A stretch of 64,000 bases of DNA, taken from positions 806,001 through 870,000 of the forward strand of contig NZ_PGFD01000001.1 in NCBI RefSeq assembly GCF_002797535.1, in the 5' to 3' direction. Shown piece by piece: positions 8,907-17,554 of this stretch. Every line of letters begins with the position of its first letter. Positions within the stretch are counted from its first letter, which is position 1. Under the pieces are notes generated by a model. That model was given only the letters and a program-made list of their open reading frames with translations. It searched no databases and was not told the DNA's origin. A program made the translations under genes and the position numbers. The DNA is from Chryseobacterium geocarposphaerae. Its GTDB lineage: Bacteria; Bacteroidota; Bacteroidia; Flavobacteriales; Weeksellaceae.

Positions 8907-8938
8907 AAAAAGAGTTCAGAAAATCCTGAACTCTTTTT
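8907..8938. terminator. Bidirectional terminator between clpS and DUF2625 gene
   Basis: Perfect 13-base arms AAAAAGAGTTCAG and CTGAACTCTTTTT with a 6-base loop. T-rich on both strands, and it separates convergent genes. Confidence 0.85.
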
Positions 8939-8964
8939 ATTTTTATATTTTAAAATTGGAAATC

Positions 8965-8990
8965 TGTCATTTCGACGAAAGGAGAAATCT
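8965..8990. repeat. Half copy of the TGTCATTC palindromic repeat
   Basis: The stretch starts TGTCATTTCGACGAAAGGAG and continues with AAATCT. It resembles the arms of the longer elements at 29940-29993 and 42655-42729, but no right-hand GAATGACA arm follows, so it is a half element. Confidence 0.5.
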
Positions 8991-9002
8991 AATTTTGTTC
9001 TT

Positions 9003-9740
9003 TTATTTATCAATAGGATTCATTTTAGAAACTTTTAATTTATAGACTTCTTCAATACTTACCTTGCTTTTTTGAACAGAATCGATATCTCTTCCTTCTT
9101 TAGTCCATAGATAAGGATAAAATATAAAAGCTTCGTTTGTACTTAAATCTTTAAAATCTTTTTCCCAGTTTTTCCATCGTAAATCTTTGTAAAACCCGTC
9201 TACATTTCCATTAAAACAGAAATTAATAAAATCAGAATATGTTAAATCCAGAGGTTCTGTTTCCAAGCTGTCAGGCGCAAAATAATAAACTTTTCCTAAA
9301 TCGCTTCCCAAGTCGCCGCCATTTAAGAGAAAAAAGCTTCCTATAGCATCATCAGCAATGATTAAGTGGCCTGGCTTCTCACCAAAATTTTCAAAGGTTT
9401 TTCCTTTGTTCCAATCAGGTAAATTTCGGTCCAATTTATTATTGCCAGATCCATAAATTCTAATCCAGCCATCATTAATTAGAATTCCTCCAGTATGGAA
9501 AACTATTGCTCCCATAGGAGAACGAGTTGATATTTGAATATTAAATAATGCTTCTTTTGATTTCAGAGAATCTTTTTCTAAAATCTGAACTTTATTTCGG
9601 GCACTTTTTTTCCATGTTTGGATTAAGGTTATTGCATCTTCATTTTTATTTATTAGATCTTTTAAATCTTTCATTTTTGTTTGGGCGAAAGACAGGCTTA
9701 GGAATAAAGTTGATGCTAAAATTAGAAATTTATGTTTCAC
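9003..9740 (-). CDS. Exported DUF2625 family protein
   Basis: A 245-residue protein with a signal peptide (MKHKFLILASTLFLSLSFAQ). The central RSPMGAIVFHTGGILINDGW motif and the following IYGSG stretch match what I recall of DUF2625, a family of unknown biochemical role also found in enterobacteria. It starts 11 bases after the end of an M28 peptidase gene and is probably the last gene of a three-gene minus-strand operon. No catalytic motif is obvious. The family call is from memory. Confidence 0.75.
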   Translation of the reverse strand: MKHKFLILASTLFLSLSFAQTKMKDLKDLINKNEDAITLIQTWKKSARNKVQILEKDSLKSKEALFNIQISTRSPMGAIVFHTGGILINDGWIRIYGSGNNKLDRNLPDWNKGKTFENFGEKPGHLIIADDAIGSFFLLNGGDLGSDLGKVYYFAPDSLETEPLDLTYSDFINFCFNGNVDGFYKDLRWKNWEKDFKDLSTNEAFIFYPYLWTKEGRDIDSVQKSKVSIEEVYKLKVSKMNPIDK

Positions 9741-9751
9741 GTGTAAATCGT

Positions 9752-11107
9752 TTACCAGTTTTTATCAATCATATAAATAAGCTGTGTCATTACTGTTGCA
9801 CCAAGAAGTAATTCTCTTCTGTTGACTTTCTCAAAAGTATCTTCTTCTGTATGGTGAATGTCAAAATATCTTTGCGAATCCGGAACAAGTTCTGCAGCAG
9901 GAACTCCCATATCCCGAAGTGGATAAATGTCTGTTCCTGAATATTTATTTTCAAAATCATAGGCTCCGTAAGGAAGGAACAAAGGTTTCCAGCTTTGGAT
10001 CTGTTTTCTTTTCGTTTCATCCATTTCCAGAGCAATTCCTCTCGGAGTAAAGCCACCCGCATCCGATTCTATAGCAAAAAGGTGTCTCTCATTGTTTTCT
10101 TTAGCTGTTTTTCCATATTGTATACCTCCTTTTACACCATTTTCTTCATTAGCGAAACAAACCACACGTATTGTATGATTGTTTGGAATTCCCAGTTTTT
10201 TGAATGTTCTTACAACTTCAATACTCTGAACAATTCCGGCCCCGTCATCATGAGCGCCTTCACCGACATCCCAGGAATCCAAATGGCCACCGACAACGAT
10301 AACACTTTTGTCTTTTCTGCCTGCAATTTCTCCAATAACAGAATGGGAGAGCTTTTCCCCTTTCATTCCGCAGTTGGAATTTAATTTTGCCATCACCTTC
10401 TGGGATTTTAAAAGATTTTCAAGCTCATCAGCAACGGAGCTCCCAATGGCTACCGCAGGAATTTTTTTATCATCCTGATAACGCATTGCCCCGGTATGAG
10501 GAACATCATCAAAAGCAGAAGAAAGTGATCTGATAATGGCAAATTTACCGCCTTTTTTTGCCGTTAATGAAGCGGCTGTTGTTCTGTATTTTGCCGCATC
10601 ACTGTATCCTTTGAACGTTTCGATATAAGACTGACTGAATGGATAGTTAAAGAAAACTATTTTATCTTTTACCTTTTCTGGGGGTAATTTTTCATACTCA
10701 TCCATAGATTTTACCATGATGATTTCCCCGGAAACATCTTTACCGCCTGTTCCTTCGGAATTTCCTAAAGAAAGCATTTTTAAGCTTTTCCATTTTCCGG
10801 TATCAGTCTTGATCTGCAAAGACTCTTTTCCTCTTTCCCAAACAGGAATCATCACTTCCTGTAGCCAAACCTTATCTGCTCCTGCATCACGAAGTTGTTG
10901 AGCGGCCCATTGAACAGATCTTTCATAAGCGGCAGAACCGCTCAAACGATGACCTATATTTTTAGTTAAATCTCGGAGTTCATTATAGGCTTTGCCATTA
11001 TTTAAAATTTCCGTTGAAATTTTGTTGAATTGTATGGAGTCTTCTTTGCTTTGTGCTAGTAAGCATAAATTCAAAAGTAGAGTAGTTGTTGTCAGAATTT
11101 TTTTCAT
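9752..11107 (-). CDS. Exported M28 family metallopeptidase (intact active site)
   Basis: A 451-residue zinc aminopeptidase/carboxypeptidase-like enzyme with a signal peptide (cleavage near residue 20). A PA-type insert spans roughly residues 120-245, and the M28 catalytic domain roughly 255-451. All two-zinc site residues are visible: His275 and Asp277 (GGHLDSWD), Asp287 (HDDGAG), the general base Glu321 and ligand Glu322 (ANEENG), Asp349 (ESDAGG) and His418/419 (DIHHTEEDT). It likely trims peptides outside the cytoplasm. Its start lies two bases after the stop of a paralogue, with which it shares strong similarity throughout, so the pair arose by tandem duplication. Confidence 0.92.
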   Translation of the reverse strand: MKKILTTTTLLLNLCLLAQSKEDSIQFNKISTEILNNGKAYNELRDLTKNIGHRLSGSAAYERSVQWAAQQLRDAGADKVWLQEVMIPVWERGKESLQIKTDTGKWKSLKMLSLGNSEGTGGKDVSGEIIMVKSMDEYEKLPPEKVKDKIVFFNYPFSQSYIETFKGYSDAAKYRTTAASLTAKKGGKFAIIRSLSSAFDDVPHTGAMRYQDDKKIPAVAIGSSVADELENLLKSQKVMAKLNSNCGMKGEKLSHSVIGEIAGRKDKSVIVVGGHLDSWDVGEGAHDDGAGIVQSIEVVRTFKKLGIPNNHTIRVVCFANEENGVKGGIQYGKTAKENNERHLFAIESDAGGFTPRGIALEMDETKRKQIQSWKPLFLPYGAYDFENKYSGTDIYPLRDMGVPAAELVPDSQRYFDIHHTEEDTFEKVNRRELLLGATVMTQLIYMIDKNW

Positions 11108-11109
11108 TT

Positions 11110-12507
11110 TTACCAGTTTTGATCAATCATAAGTACCATTTGGGTCATCACTATCGAACCTAAAAGAAGTTCACGTTTATTTACTTTATCATAAGTATCC
11201 TGAACAGAGTGGTGATAGTCGAAATATCTTTGTGTATCTACAACAAGTTCGGCAAGAGGGACATCCAGTTTTTTCAGGGGTGAAATATCCTGAATAGCAT
11301 CCGTCTGGTCAAAGTCATACACTCCATAGGGAAGGAAATAGTTTTTCCATTCAAAGATTTGCCTTCTTCTTTGCGGAGACATATCCAATGAGAATCCTCT
11401 CGGAGAATATCCTCCTGCATCGGTTCCTAAAGCAAAAATATGTTTCTCCTCTTTCTTTTTTACGTAGGAAGCATACATTTCCCTTCCTTGTCCGCCATTT
11501 TCACTATTGGCAAACAAAACAACTCTTATGGTATGGTTGTTTTCATAGCCAAGTGCTTTTAATGTTCTTAATACTTCAATACATTGTACAACTCCGGTAC
11601 CGTCGTCAATCGCACCTTCTCCGAAATCCCAGGAATCCAGCTGGGCACCTAAAAGAATTACTTTAGAATCTTTTTTACCGGGAATTTCAGCGATAACATT
11701 CGGATTAAGGGCTTCCCCTTTTGATTCCGCAGACATATTGATCTTTGCCGTTACCTTTTCCTTCTTCAGCAGTTTTTCAAGCTCATCAGCAGATTTTGCA
11801 CCGATGGACATCGCCGGAATTCTTGCCTTATCATCCGGTTCATAATAGACCATTTTAGCATGGGGAATATCATTATAAGCTGTAGTTAATGATCTTATGA
11901 TTAATGCTTTTGCTCCTGTTTTTGCAATTACGGAAGCTGAAATGAGCTTTGATTTAGCCGTAATTAAATAAGAATCACTGGTATTTACAATGGTGGGATC
12001 TAAAGGAAGGTTAACGAAAACAATTTTATCTTTTAGTTGTCCGATTGATAAAGCATTCAGCTCTCCGGTCGTATTGATTAAGACAATTTCGCCGGTTAGA
12101 TCTTTTCCGTTTGTCCCTTCAGAATTCCCAAAAGAAAGCATTTTAATATTTTTCCAGTCACCATTTCCTGCTTTTATCTGCAAAGTTTCCCTTCCTCTTA
12201 TCCAAATGGGAGCTTTTGCATCCTGCTTCCAGATGGTTTCAATTCCGATTTCCTTAAATTGTTTTTCAGCCCAGTCTACTGCTTTTGTATATCCGGGAGT
12301 GGCACTGAAGCGGGGACCGATTCCTTTGGTAAGTTCACCAAGATTGTCATAGGCCGTTCCGTTAATCATAATTTCGTCTGAGATTTTTTTGAACTCAGTA
12401 TGGTAATTATATTTAGGAGTAGGAACCGTTTTTTTGACCTGCTTCTTTTGAGAAAATAAAAATCCACCCAAAAAGAGTGGAAATATGATAAGTAATGATT
12501 TCTTCAT
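11110..12507 (-). CDS. Exported M28 peptidase paralogue with altered catalytic residues
   Basis: A 465-residue paralogue of the next gene, same domain order (signal peptide to about residue 20, PA insert, M28 domain). Key changes are visible: the first zinc-ligand His is Gln289 (GAQLDSWD), and the general-base Glu is Ser335 (ANSENG); the ligands Asp291, Asp301, Glu336, Asp363 and the last His pair remain. Loss of the base suggests a weak or dead peptidase, perhaps a binding or scaffold partner of its neighbour (inference). First gene of the three-gene operon; the intergenic gap to the next gene is two bases. The reading frame is intact and long, so it appears to be under selection. Confidence 0.9.
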   Translation of the reverse strand: MKKSLLIIFPLFLGGFLFSQKKQVKKTVPTPKYNYHTEFKKISDEIMINGTAYDNLGELTKGIGPRFSATPGYTKAVDWAEKQFKEIGIETIWKQDAKAPIWIRGRETLQIKAGNGDWKNIKMLSFGNSEGTNGKDLTGEIVLINTTGELNALSIGQLKDKIVFVNLPLDPTIVNTSDSYLITAKSKLISASVIAKTGAKALIIRSLTTAYNDIPHAKMVYYEPDDKARIPAMSIGAKSADELEKLLKKEKVTAKINMSAESKGEALNPNVIAEIPGKKDSKVILLGAQLDSWDFGEGAIDDGTGVVQCIEVLRTLKALGYENNHTIRVVLFANSENGGQGREMYASYVKKKEEKHIFALGTDAGGYSPRGFSLDMSPQRRRQIFEWKNYFLPYGVYDFDQTDAIQDISPLKKLDVPLAELVVDTQRYFDYHHSVQDTYDKVNKRELLLGSIVMTQMVLMIDQNW

Positions 12508-12561
12508 TTTTATACTGACCTATTTCTTTTCAAAGCATAAAAATAAATAAAAAATTATGAA

Positions 12562-13806
12562 TTAAGGCTTCATGTCATACATTAATAAAGCTGTTACCAG
12601 TTTAGGTTCTATAAAGGTGCATTTTGGCGGCATACTCAATTTAAGATCCGAAATCTTGATCATATCATTAAAGCTTACAGGATAGATTCCGAAACCTACC
12701 TTACCTTCACCTTTATCAACACTTTCTTTCAGTAGTTTAATCCCTTCAATATTTGAAGTTCCTTTGATGTATAAGATTTTATCTGAGCTGTCAGAATCTT
12801 CAATGTTAAGGATATCCTTGATAATATATTTATCCAAAAGATGATGATCCAGATTATCCAAAGACATTTCCTGGGAACGAAGATCATGCTTTACGTGAAG
12901 AGAATAAAACTTTCCGTCAAGATACATAGAGATATGGAACTTCTGAGAAGGGTAGTATGGAGTCTCTTCTTTTTCGTGAATTAGGAAATACTTTTCAAGT
13001 TTTGACAGGAATTCTTCAGAGCTCAAACCATTCAGATCACTGATAATCCTGTTGTAATCGTGAATTTTTATAGATTGGTTGGAAACAATGAAACTATATA
13101 CAAAATTATAAGGTTCAGTCCCGTTATGTTTCTTGTTTTTATCTTTCAGGCGTTTTGCATTCAGGGCGGTAGATCCGATCCTGTGATGTCCGTCTGCAAT
13201 ATAAAAAGAGTCGATCTGATCAATAACTTCCTTGAATTGCTGTAATTTCAGACGATTGTCGATTCTCCAGATTTTATGACGGATTCCGATACTGTCTACA
13301 TGATTGAAAATAGGTACATTTTTCTCTTCATGATTCATCAATAATTCTATTTTTGAATTAGAAGGATAGGTTAACAATACCGGTTCTGCCTGTAAATTTA
13401 CTTTCTCAAGGTAATGAGCCAGTTTTTCTTTCTTTTGTGGAATGGTACTTTCGTGTCTTTTGATTTTTCCGTTCCAGAAATCCTCAATACTGCTTAAACC
13501 TAAAAGGCCTCTAAATACCTGTTTATTAGGGTATATTTGCTCATAAAGATAATAAGCCGAGTTATCCTGTACCAGGACTTTCTCATTCAGAAGCTCTTCG
13601 AAAGTAGTTCTTATTTTCCTTAAATTCCTGTCTACATCTTTAGATTTACTTACCACATATGGTTTGATCATATTGATGTAAGTGTTTTCAACCTGTGCTT
13701 TTTCAGCAATTTCAGATTGGGTAAAATTATCTAATGGATGAGTAGGAAAAGTGGCTTCATAATCTTTATGAGGTCTTATTCCACGAAATGGTTTAAAAAC
13801 AGGCAT
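12562..13806 (-). CDS. DUF1015 family protein in the serine operon
   Basis: A 414-residue soluble protein matching the DUF1015 family as I know it: N-terminal MPVFKPFRGIRP, and the conserved motif FYIADGHHR at residues 201-209. It starts six bases after serA ends, so it is almost certainly co-transcribed with serC and serA. The ADGHHR motif resembles that of ParB/sulfiredoxin-fold enzymes such as archaeal free-serine kinase SerK (resemblance recalled, not computed). That and the context suggest a role in serine or phosphoserine metabolism. No serB-type phosphatase gene is nearby. Function not established. Confidence 0.85.
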   Translation of the reverse strand: MPVFKPFRGIRPHKDYEATFPTHPLDNFTQSEIAEKAQVENTYINMIKPYVVSKSKDVDRNLRKIRTTFEELLNEKVLVQDNSAYYLYEQIYPNKQVFRGLLGLSSIEDFWNGKIKRHESTIPQKKEKLAHYLEKVNLQAEPVLLTYPSNSKIELLMNHEEKNVPIFNHVDSIGIRHKIWRIDNRLKLQQFKEVIDQIDSFYIADGHHRIGSTALNAKRLKDKNKKHNGTEPYNFVYSFIVSNQSIKIHDYNRIISDLNGLSSEEFLSKLEKYFLIHEKEETPYYPSQKFHISMYLDGKFYSLHVKHDLRSQEMSLDNLDHHLLDKYIIKDILNIEDSDSSDKILYIKGTSNIEGIKLLKESVDKGEGKVGFGIYPVSFNDMIKISDLKLSMPPKCTFIEPKLVTALLMYDMKP

Positions 13807-13812
13807 ATTTCT

Positions 13813-14772
13813 TTATAGTTCGTTTTTTATCTTAATAATTTGTTCTGCAAGTTCCAGTCCTATTTTTTCCTGTGCATCTACCGTATTTCCACCTACATGA
13901 GGTGAAAGTGATAATGCAGGATTCATCAAAAGTGGTAATTCAGGATTAGGTTCGTTTTCAAAAACATCCAAAGCTGCACCGGCCACTTTTTTAGATTCAA
14001 TGAAATCAATTAAAGCCACTTCATTCAGGACACCGCCTCTTGCAGTATTTACAATATAAACGCCGTCTTTCATTTTTTCAAACTCTGGCGTATCTATAAT
14101 ATATTCGTTCGTTTTAGGCGTATTGATACTGATGAAATCCGCTTCTTTTAAGAAAACATCCATATCGTTGGTAGAAGTGACTTCAAATTTCACCGACTGT
14201 CCGTCGAAAAAATTCAATGTAAGGATCTCCGTTTTAGGTTTTCGGGTTAAAACTTTAATTTTCATCCCTAAAGAGATTCCTATTTTAACCACTTCCTGGC
14301 CAATACTCCCAAAACCAATAACTCCTAAAGTTTTTCCTGAAAGTTCATGTGCATTGCTGAAAGACTTTTTCATCGCGTTGAAATGCGTTTCCCCTTCCAA
14401 CGGCATTAATCTGTTGGATTCGTGAAGAAATCTTGCTAAAGCAAAGAAATGTCCGAAAACCAATTCCGCAACCGATTTTGAAGAAGCAGTCGGCGTATTG
14501 ATAATGTATTTTCCCTGTTCAATAGCATATTCAACATCAATATTGTCCATTCCAATGCCTCCTCTTCCGATAATTTTCAGATTCGGACATGCATCGATAA
14601 GATCCTGCCTCACTTTCGTAGCACTTCTTACCAAAAGAACGTCTACGTTATTCTCGTTGATGAAATTGATTACGTGATCTTGAGCAACCCTGTTGTCCAA
14701 AACTTCAATTCCCGCATTTTTTAATGCCTGTTCTCCTGCTTTCGAAATACCGTCGTTAGCTAAAACTTTCAT
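13813..14772 (-). CDS. serA: D-3-phosphoglycerate dehydrogenase (short form)
   Basis: A 319-residue NAD-dependent D-2-hydroxyacid dehydrogenase; it oxidises 3-phosphoglycerate to phosphohydroxypyruvate, the first step of serine synthesis. The Rossmann motif GVIGFGSIG lies near residue 150, the substrate-side NTARGGVLNE motif near 242, and the catalytic histidine in SPHVGGN near 290. It lacks the C-terminal ACT regulatory domain of longer SerA proteins, so serine feedback through ACT is not expected. It sits between serC and the DUF1015 gene. The family also includes other 2-hydroxyacid dehydrogenases; the serC neighbour makes serA by far the best call. Confidence 0.9.
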   Translation of the reverse strand: MKVLANDGISKAGEQALKNAGIEVLDNRVAQDHVINFINENNVDVLLVRSATKVRQDLIDACPNLKIIGRGGIGMDNIDVEYAIEQGKYIINTPTASSKSVAELVFGHFFALARFLHESNRLMPLEGETHFNAMKKSFSNAHELSGKTLGVIGFGSIGQEVVKIGISLGMKIKVLTRKPKTEILTLNFFDGQSVKFEVTSTNDMDVFLKEADFISINTPKTNEYIIDTPEFEKMKDGVYIVNTARGGVLNEVALIDFIESKKVAGAALDVFENEPNPELPLLMNPALSLSPHVGGNTVDAQEKIGLELAEQIIKIKNEL

Positions 14773-14899
14773 GGTTTCTTATTTGATTTAAAGATTAAAA
14801 AATTTAAATATTTAAAAATTCTAAATCGGGGTCGCAAATTAAGAAAATTTAAAATAATGGTAATAATCTTTTAATCGCTGATATTTTTTAATCTTTAAA

Positions 14900-15964
14900 T
14901 TATTTAATAGATTTCATTACATCTACTAAAACCTGCACACTTTCAATAGGTAACGCATTATATAAACTTGCTCTGTAACCTCCCAAACTTCTGTGCCCAT
15001 TCAATCCGCTGATTCCTGCAGCTTTCCAGACATTGTCAAATTCTTCTTTTTTGCTTTCGTCTGTAATTTTGAAAGAAACATTCATTAATGAACGATCTTC
15101 TTTTACACAGAACGTTTCAAATAAGGGATTACTGTCAATTTCATCATACAAAAGTTTTGCTTTTGCTTCATTTCTTGCTTCAGCAGCAGCAATTCCTCCG
15201 TTATTCTCCAAATGCTGTAAAGTAAGCAGAGAGGCATATACAGGGAAAACCGGTGGAGTATTATACATTGATTCTTTAGCAATATGTTGAGAGTAATCAA
15301 GGATTGAGAACATGTTTTCTCTTCCTGTTTTACCTAAAATTTCTTTTTTTACCACTACCAAAGTTACTCCTGCAGGTCCCATATTTTTCTGAGCTCCGGC
15401 ATAGATCAGATCAAATTTAGAGAAATCCAGTTGTCTTGAGAAAATATCTGAGCTCATGTCGCAAACCATTAAAGTGTCAACTTCCGGGAAAGTCTTCATC
15501 TGGGTTCCGTAGATGGTGTTGTTTGAAGTACAGTGGAAATAATCGTATTCTGAACCTACCGTATAATCTTTCGGAATAAAAGAGTAGTTTTCTTCTTTTG
15601 AAGAACCTACGATGTCTACTGTTCCAACTTTTTTAGCTTCTTTAATAGCTCCTGCAGCCCAAGTTCCCGTATCCAGATAAGCCGCTTTTCCGCCAACTTT
15701 CATCAAATTGTAAGGTACCATGGCAAATTGAAGACTTGCTCCTCCTCCTAAATATAAAACTTCGTAATCATCTCCTAAATTCATCAGTCTTTTTACGATG
15801 GCACGTGCTTCGTCCATTACCGCAACAAAATCTTTGCTTCTGTGCGAAATTTCAAGAAGCGATAATCCGATTCCGTTGAAATCTAAAATTGCCTGTGCGG
15901 ATTTTTCGAAAACCTCTTGAGGTAAGATACATGGTCCTGCGCTAAAGTTGTGCTTTTTGCTCAT
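14900..15964 (-). CDS. serC: Phosphoserine aminotransferase
   Basis: A 354-residue class V PLP aminotransferase that converts phosphohydroxypyruvate and glutamate to phosphoserine; in many bacteria it also serves pyridoxine synthesis. The N-terminal KHNFSAGPCILPQEV is the family signature, and the PLP lysine is Lys193 (YAGAQKNMGPAG). It is the first gene of serC-serA-DUF1015; a 127-base A+T-rich spacer separates it from serA. I see no clear terminator in that spacer, so co-transcription is likely. Confidence 0.95.
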   Translation of the reverse strand: MSKKHNFSAGPCILPQEVFEKSAQAILDFNGIGLSLLEISHRSKDFVAVMDEARAIVKRLMNLGDDYEVLYLGGGASLQFAMVPYNLMKVGGKAAYLDTGTWAAGAIKEAKKVGTVDIVGSSKEENYSFIPKDYTVGSEYDYFHCTSNNTIYGTQMKTFPEVDTLMVCDMSSDIFSRQLDFSKFDLIYAGAQKNMGPAGVTLVVVKKEILGKTGRENMFSILDYSQHIAKESMYNTPPVFPVYASLLTLQHLENNGGIAAAEARNEAKAKLLYDEIDSNPLFETFCVKEDRSLMNVSFKITDESKKEEFDNVWKAAGISGLNGHRSLGGYRASLYNALPIESVQVLVDVMKSIK

Positions 15965-16034
15965 ATTTTTATTTTTTGATTTTGTAAACGTTTCTGCTTA
16001 CAGTTGTACTTTTAGTTTTACTTGGGATATTTGG

Positions 16035-16067
16035 TAAAAAAAACCGTCTCATACATCATGAGACGGT
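16035..16067 (-). terminator. Terminator after the ferredoxin gene
   Basis: Perfect 10-base arms (16043-16052 and 16058-16067) with a 5-base loop. Read on the minus strand it runs into eight T's. Confidence 0.85.
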
Positions 16068-16072
16068 GTATG

Positions 16073-16423
16073 TTATTCACCGTGTAAGAATGCTTTTTTA
16101 TTAAGCAATGCTTCTTCAGATTCTACATGATCCTCATCCGGAACACAGCAATCTACAGGGCAAACTGCTGCACACTGTGGCTCTTCGTGGAAGCCTTTAC
16201 ATTCTGTACACTTATCGGTTACAATGAAATAAACATCATCACTTACAGGTTCCTGTGGTGCATCCGCATCTACTGTAAGACCTGATGGTAAAGTTACAGT
16301 ACCTTTCAGTTCAGTACCTTCGGAAGCTTTCCAGTCAACTGCTCCTTCATAAATTGCATTATTTGGACATTCTGGTTCGCAGGCTCCGCAATTAATGCAT
16401 TCATCAGTTATTTTAATAGCCAT
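16073..16423 (-). CDS. 2[4Fe-4S] ferredoxin
   Basis: A 116-residue cytoplasmic electron carrier. The first cluster is bound by Cys9, 12, 15 and 19 (CINCGACEPEC), the second by Cys72, 75, 84 and 88 in CTECKGFHEEPQCAAVC. The eight-residue spacing between Cys75 and Cys84 marks the Alvin type of ferredoxin, which has low-potential clusters. An insert of about 40 acidic residues lies between the two halves. It is transcribed divergently from the acyl-CoA reductase gene; this neighbourhood is common in Bacteroidota. Confidence 0.93.
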   Translation of the reverse strand: MAIKITDECINCGACEPECPNNAIYEGAVDWKASEGTELKGTVTLPSGLTVDADAPQEPVSDDVYFIVTDKCTECKGFHEEPQCAAVCPVDCCVPDEDHVESEEALLNKKAFLHGE

Positions 16424-16436
16424 CGCTAATTTTTTT

Positions 16437-16454
16437 TAAATTTGCACAAAATTA
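16437..16454. promoter_or_regulatory. Two abutting divergent -7 elements
   Basis: TAAATTTG on the plus strand (16437-16444) serves the acyl-CoA reductase, and TAATTTTG on the minus strand (16447-16454) serves the ferredoxin. Only two bases separate them, so RNA polymerase could not occupy both at once. Neither has a clear -33 TTG. Confidence 0.4.
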
Positions 16455-16482
16455 CAAAATATTCCCCAATTTAAAAGTAATT

Positions 16483-17517
16483 ATGAATATTGAAAATCAA
16501 GTTTTAGGACTTATTAGACTTAGCGGATATCTTAAGGAGTTTTTGTTAAAGAAAACGGAAGATTATAATGATAATGATGTGGATTTTGAATTATTATTAA
16601 AAAAGTCCGAAATTGAAAACCCATGGTTCACGATTGAAAATCATAAATTTGCTCTGCAGCAATGGGCCGATTTATTGACAGAAGATCATATAAAGAATTG
16701 GCTGAAGGAATACACTCCTTCTAAAATCCAAAAAAGAGTGGGGTTGATTTTGGCAGGAAACATTCCTTTGGTTGGACTTCATGATGTGATTTCTGTTGTG
16801 CTGAGCAATCATATTCCTGTCATTAAGCTGTCCTCAAAAGACAGATACATGATTCCGTTTCTCCTTAAAAAATGGAATGAGTTTTCGGAAGGGAATGTTC
16901 AGTTTGAGTTTGTTGAAAAACTGGAAAATTTTGATGCGGTAATCGCGACAGGAAGCAATAATACGGCAAGATATCTTGAATATTATTTTAAAGACCGGTT
17001 GAATATCATCCGAAAAAACAGAACTTCAATCGCGGTATTGAAAGGTGATGAAACAGATGAGGAATTACAATTGCTGGCAAAGGATATTTTTCAGTATTTC
17101 GGACTGGGATGCAGAAATGTGACCCGATTATTTATTCCGCAGGATTTTGTAATCGATCGTCTGTTTGAAAACTTTTTAGGGTTTCAGGATATCATTAATC
17201 ATAATAAATATGCAAACAATTATGATTATAACAGGGCTATTTATCTTTTAAATCAGGAAAAATTCTGGGATAACAATTTTGTGATGCTGAAAGAAGACGA
17301 TAAGTTATTCAGTCCGCTTTCTGTAATTAATTTCAGCAGGTATTCCTCTTTAGAAGATGTAAAAAAGTTTATTGTAGAAAATGAAGAAAACATTCAGTGT
17401 ATAGTGGCAAAAGATGAATTAGGACTGGATTCTATCCAATTAGGAGAGGCTCAAAATCCGGGATTAAATACTTATGCTGACAATGTAGATACAATGAAAT
17501 TCTTAGAAGTTATTTAA
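16483..17517 (+). CDS. LuxC-type acyl-CoA reductase
   Basis: A 344-residue protein of the LuxC/acyl-CoA reductase group, which forms aldehydes from acyl-CoA or acyl-protein with NADPH. The likely nucleophilic cysteine is in FGLGCRNVTRL (about residue 208), and the GSNNTAR motif near residue 157 is the expected nucleotide-side loop of the aldehyde-dehydrogenase fold. The gene is divergent from the ferredoxin gene and close to serC. No luciferase or LuxE-like gene is nearby, so a lipid-related role is more likely than bioluminescence (inference). Confidence 0.8.
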   Translation: MNIENQVLGLIRLSGYLKEFLLKKTEDYNDNDVDFELLLKKSEIENPWFTIENHKFALQQWADLLTEDHIKNWLKEYTPSKIQKRVGLILAGNIPLVGLHDVISVVLSNHIPVIKLSSKDRYMIPFLLKKWNEFSEGNVQFEFVEKLENFDAVIATGSNNTARYLEYYFKDRLNIIRKNRTSIAVLKGDETDEELQLLAKDIFQYFGLGCRNVTRLFIPQDFVIDRLFENFLGFQDIINHNKYANNYDYNRAIYLLNQEKFWDNNFVMLKEDDKLFSPLSVINFSRYSSLEDVKKFIVENEENIQCIVAKDELGLDSIQLGEAQNPGLNTYADNVDTMKFLEVI

Positions 17518-17554
17518 TTCTTTGTATCTTCATCACTTTAATCAACAAAATTAT

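Noticed and set aside
9995..10384. 129-residue plus-strand frame within an M28 gene
   Set aside because: Antisense shadow of a well-supported peptidase gene; sequence is Ser/Phe-rich without domain.
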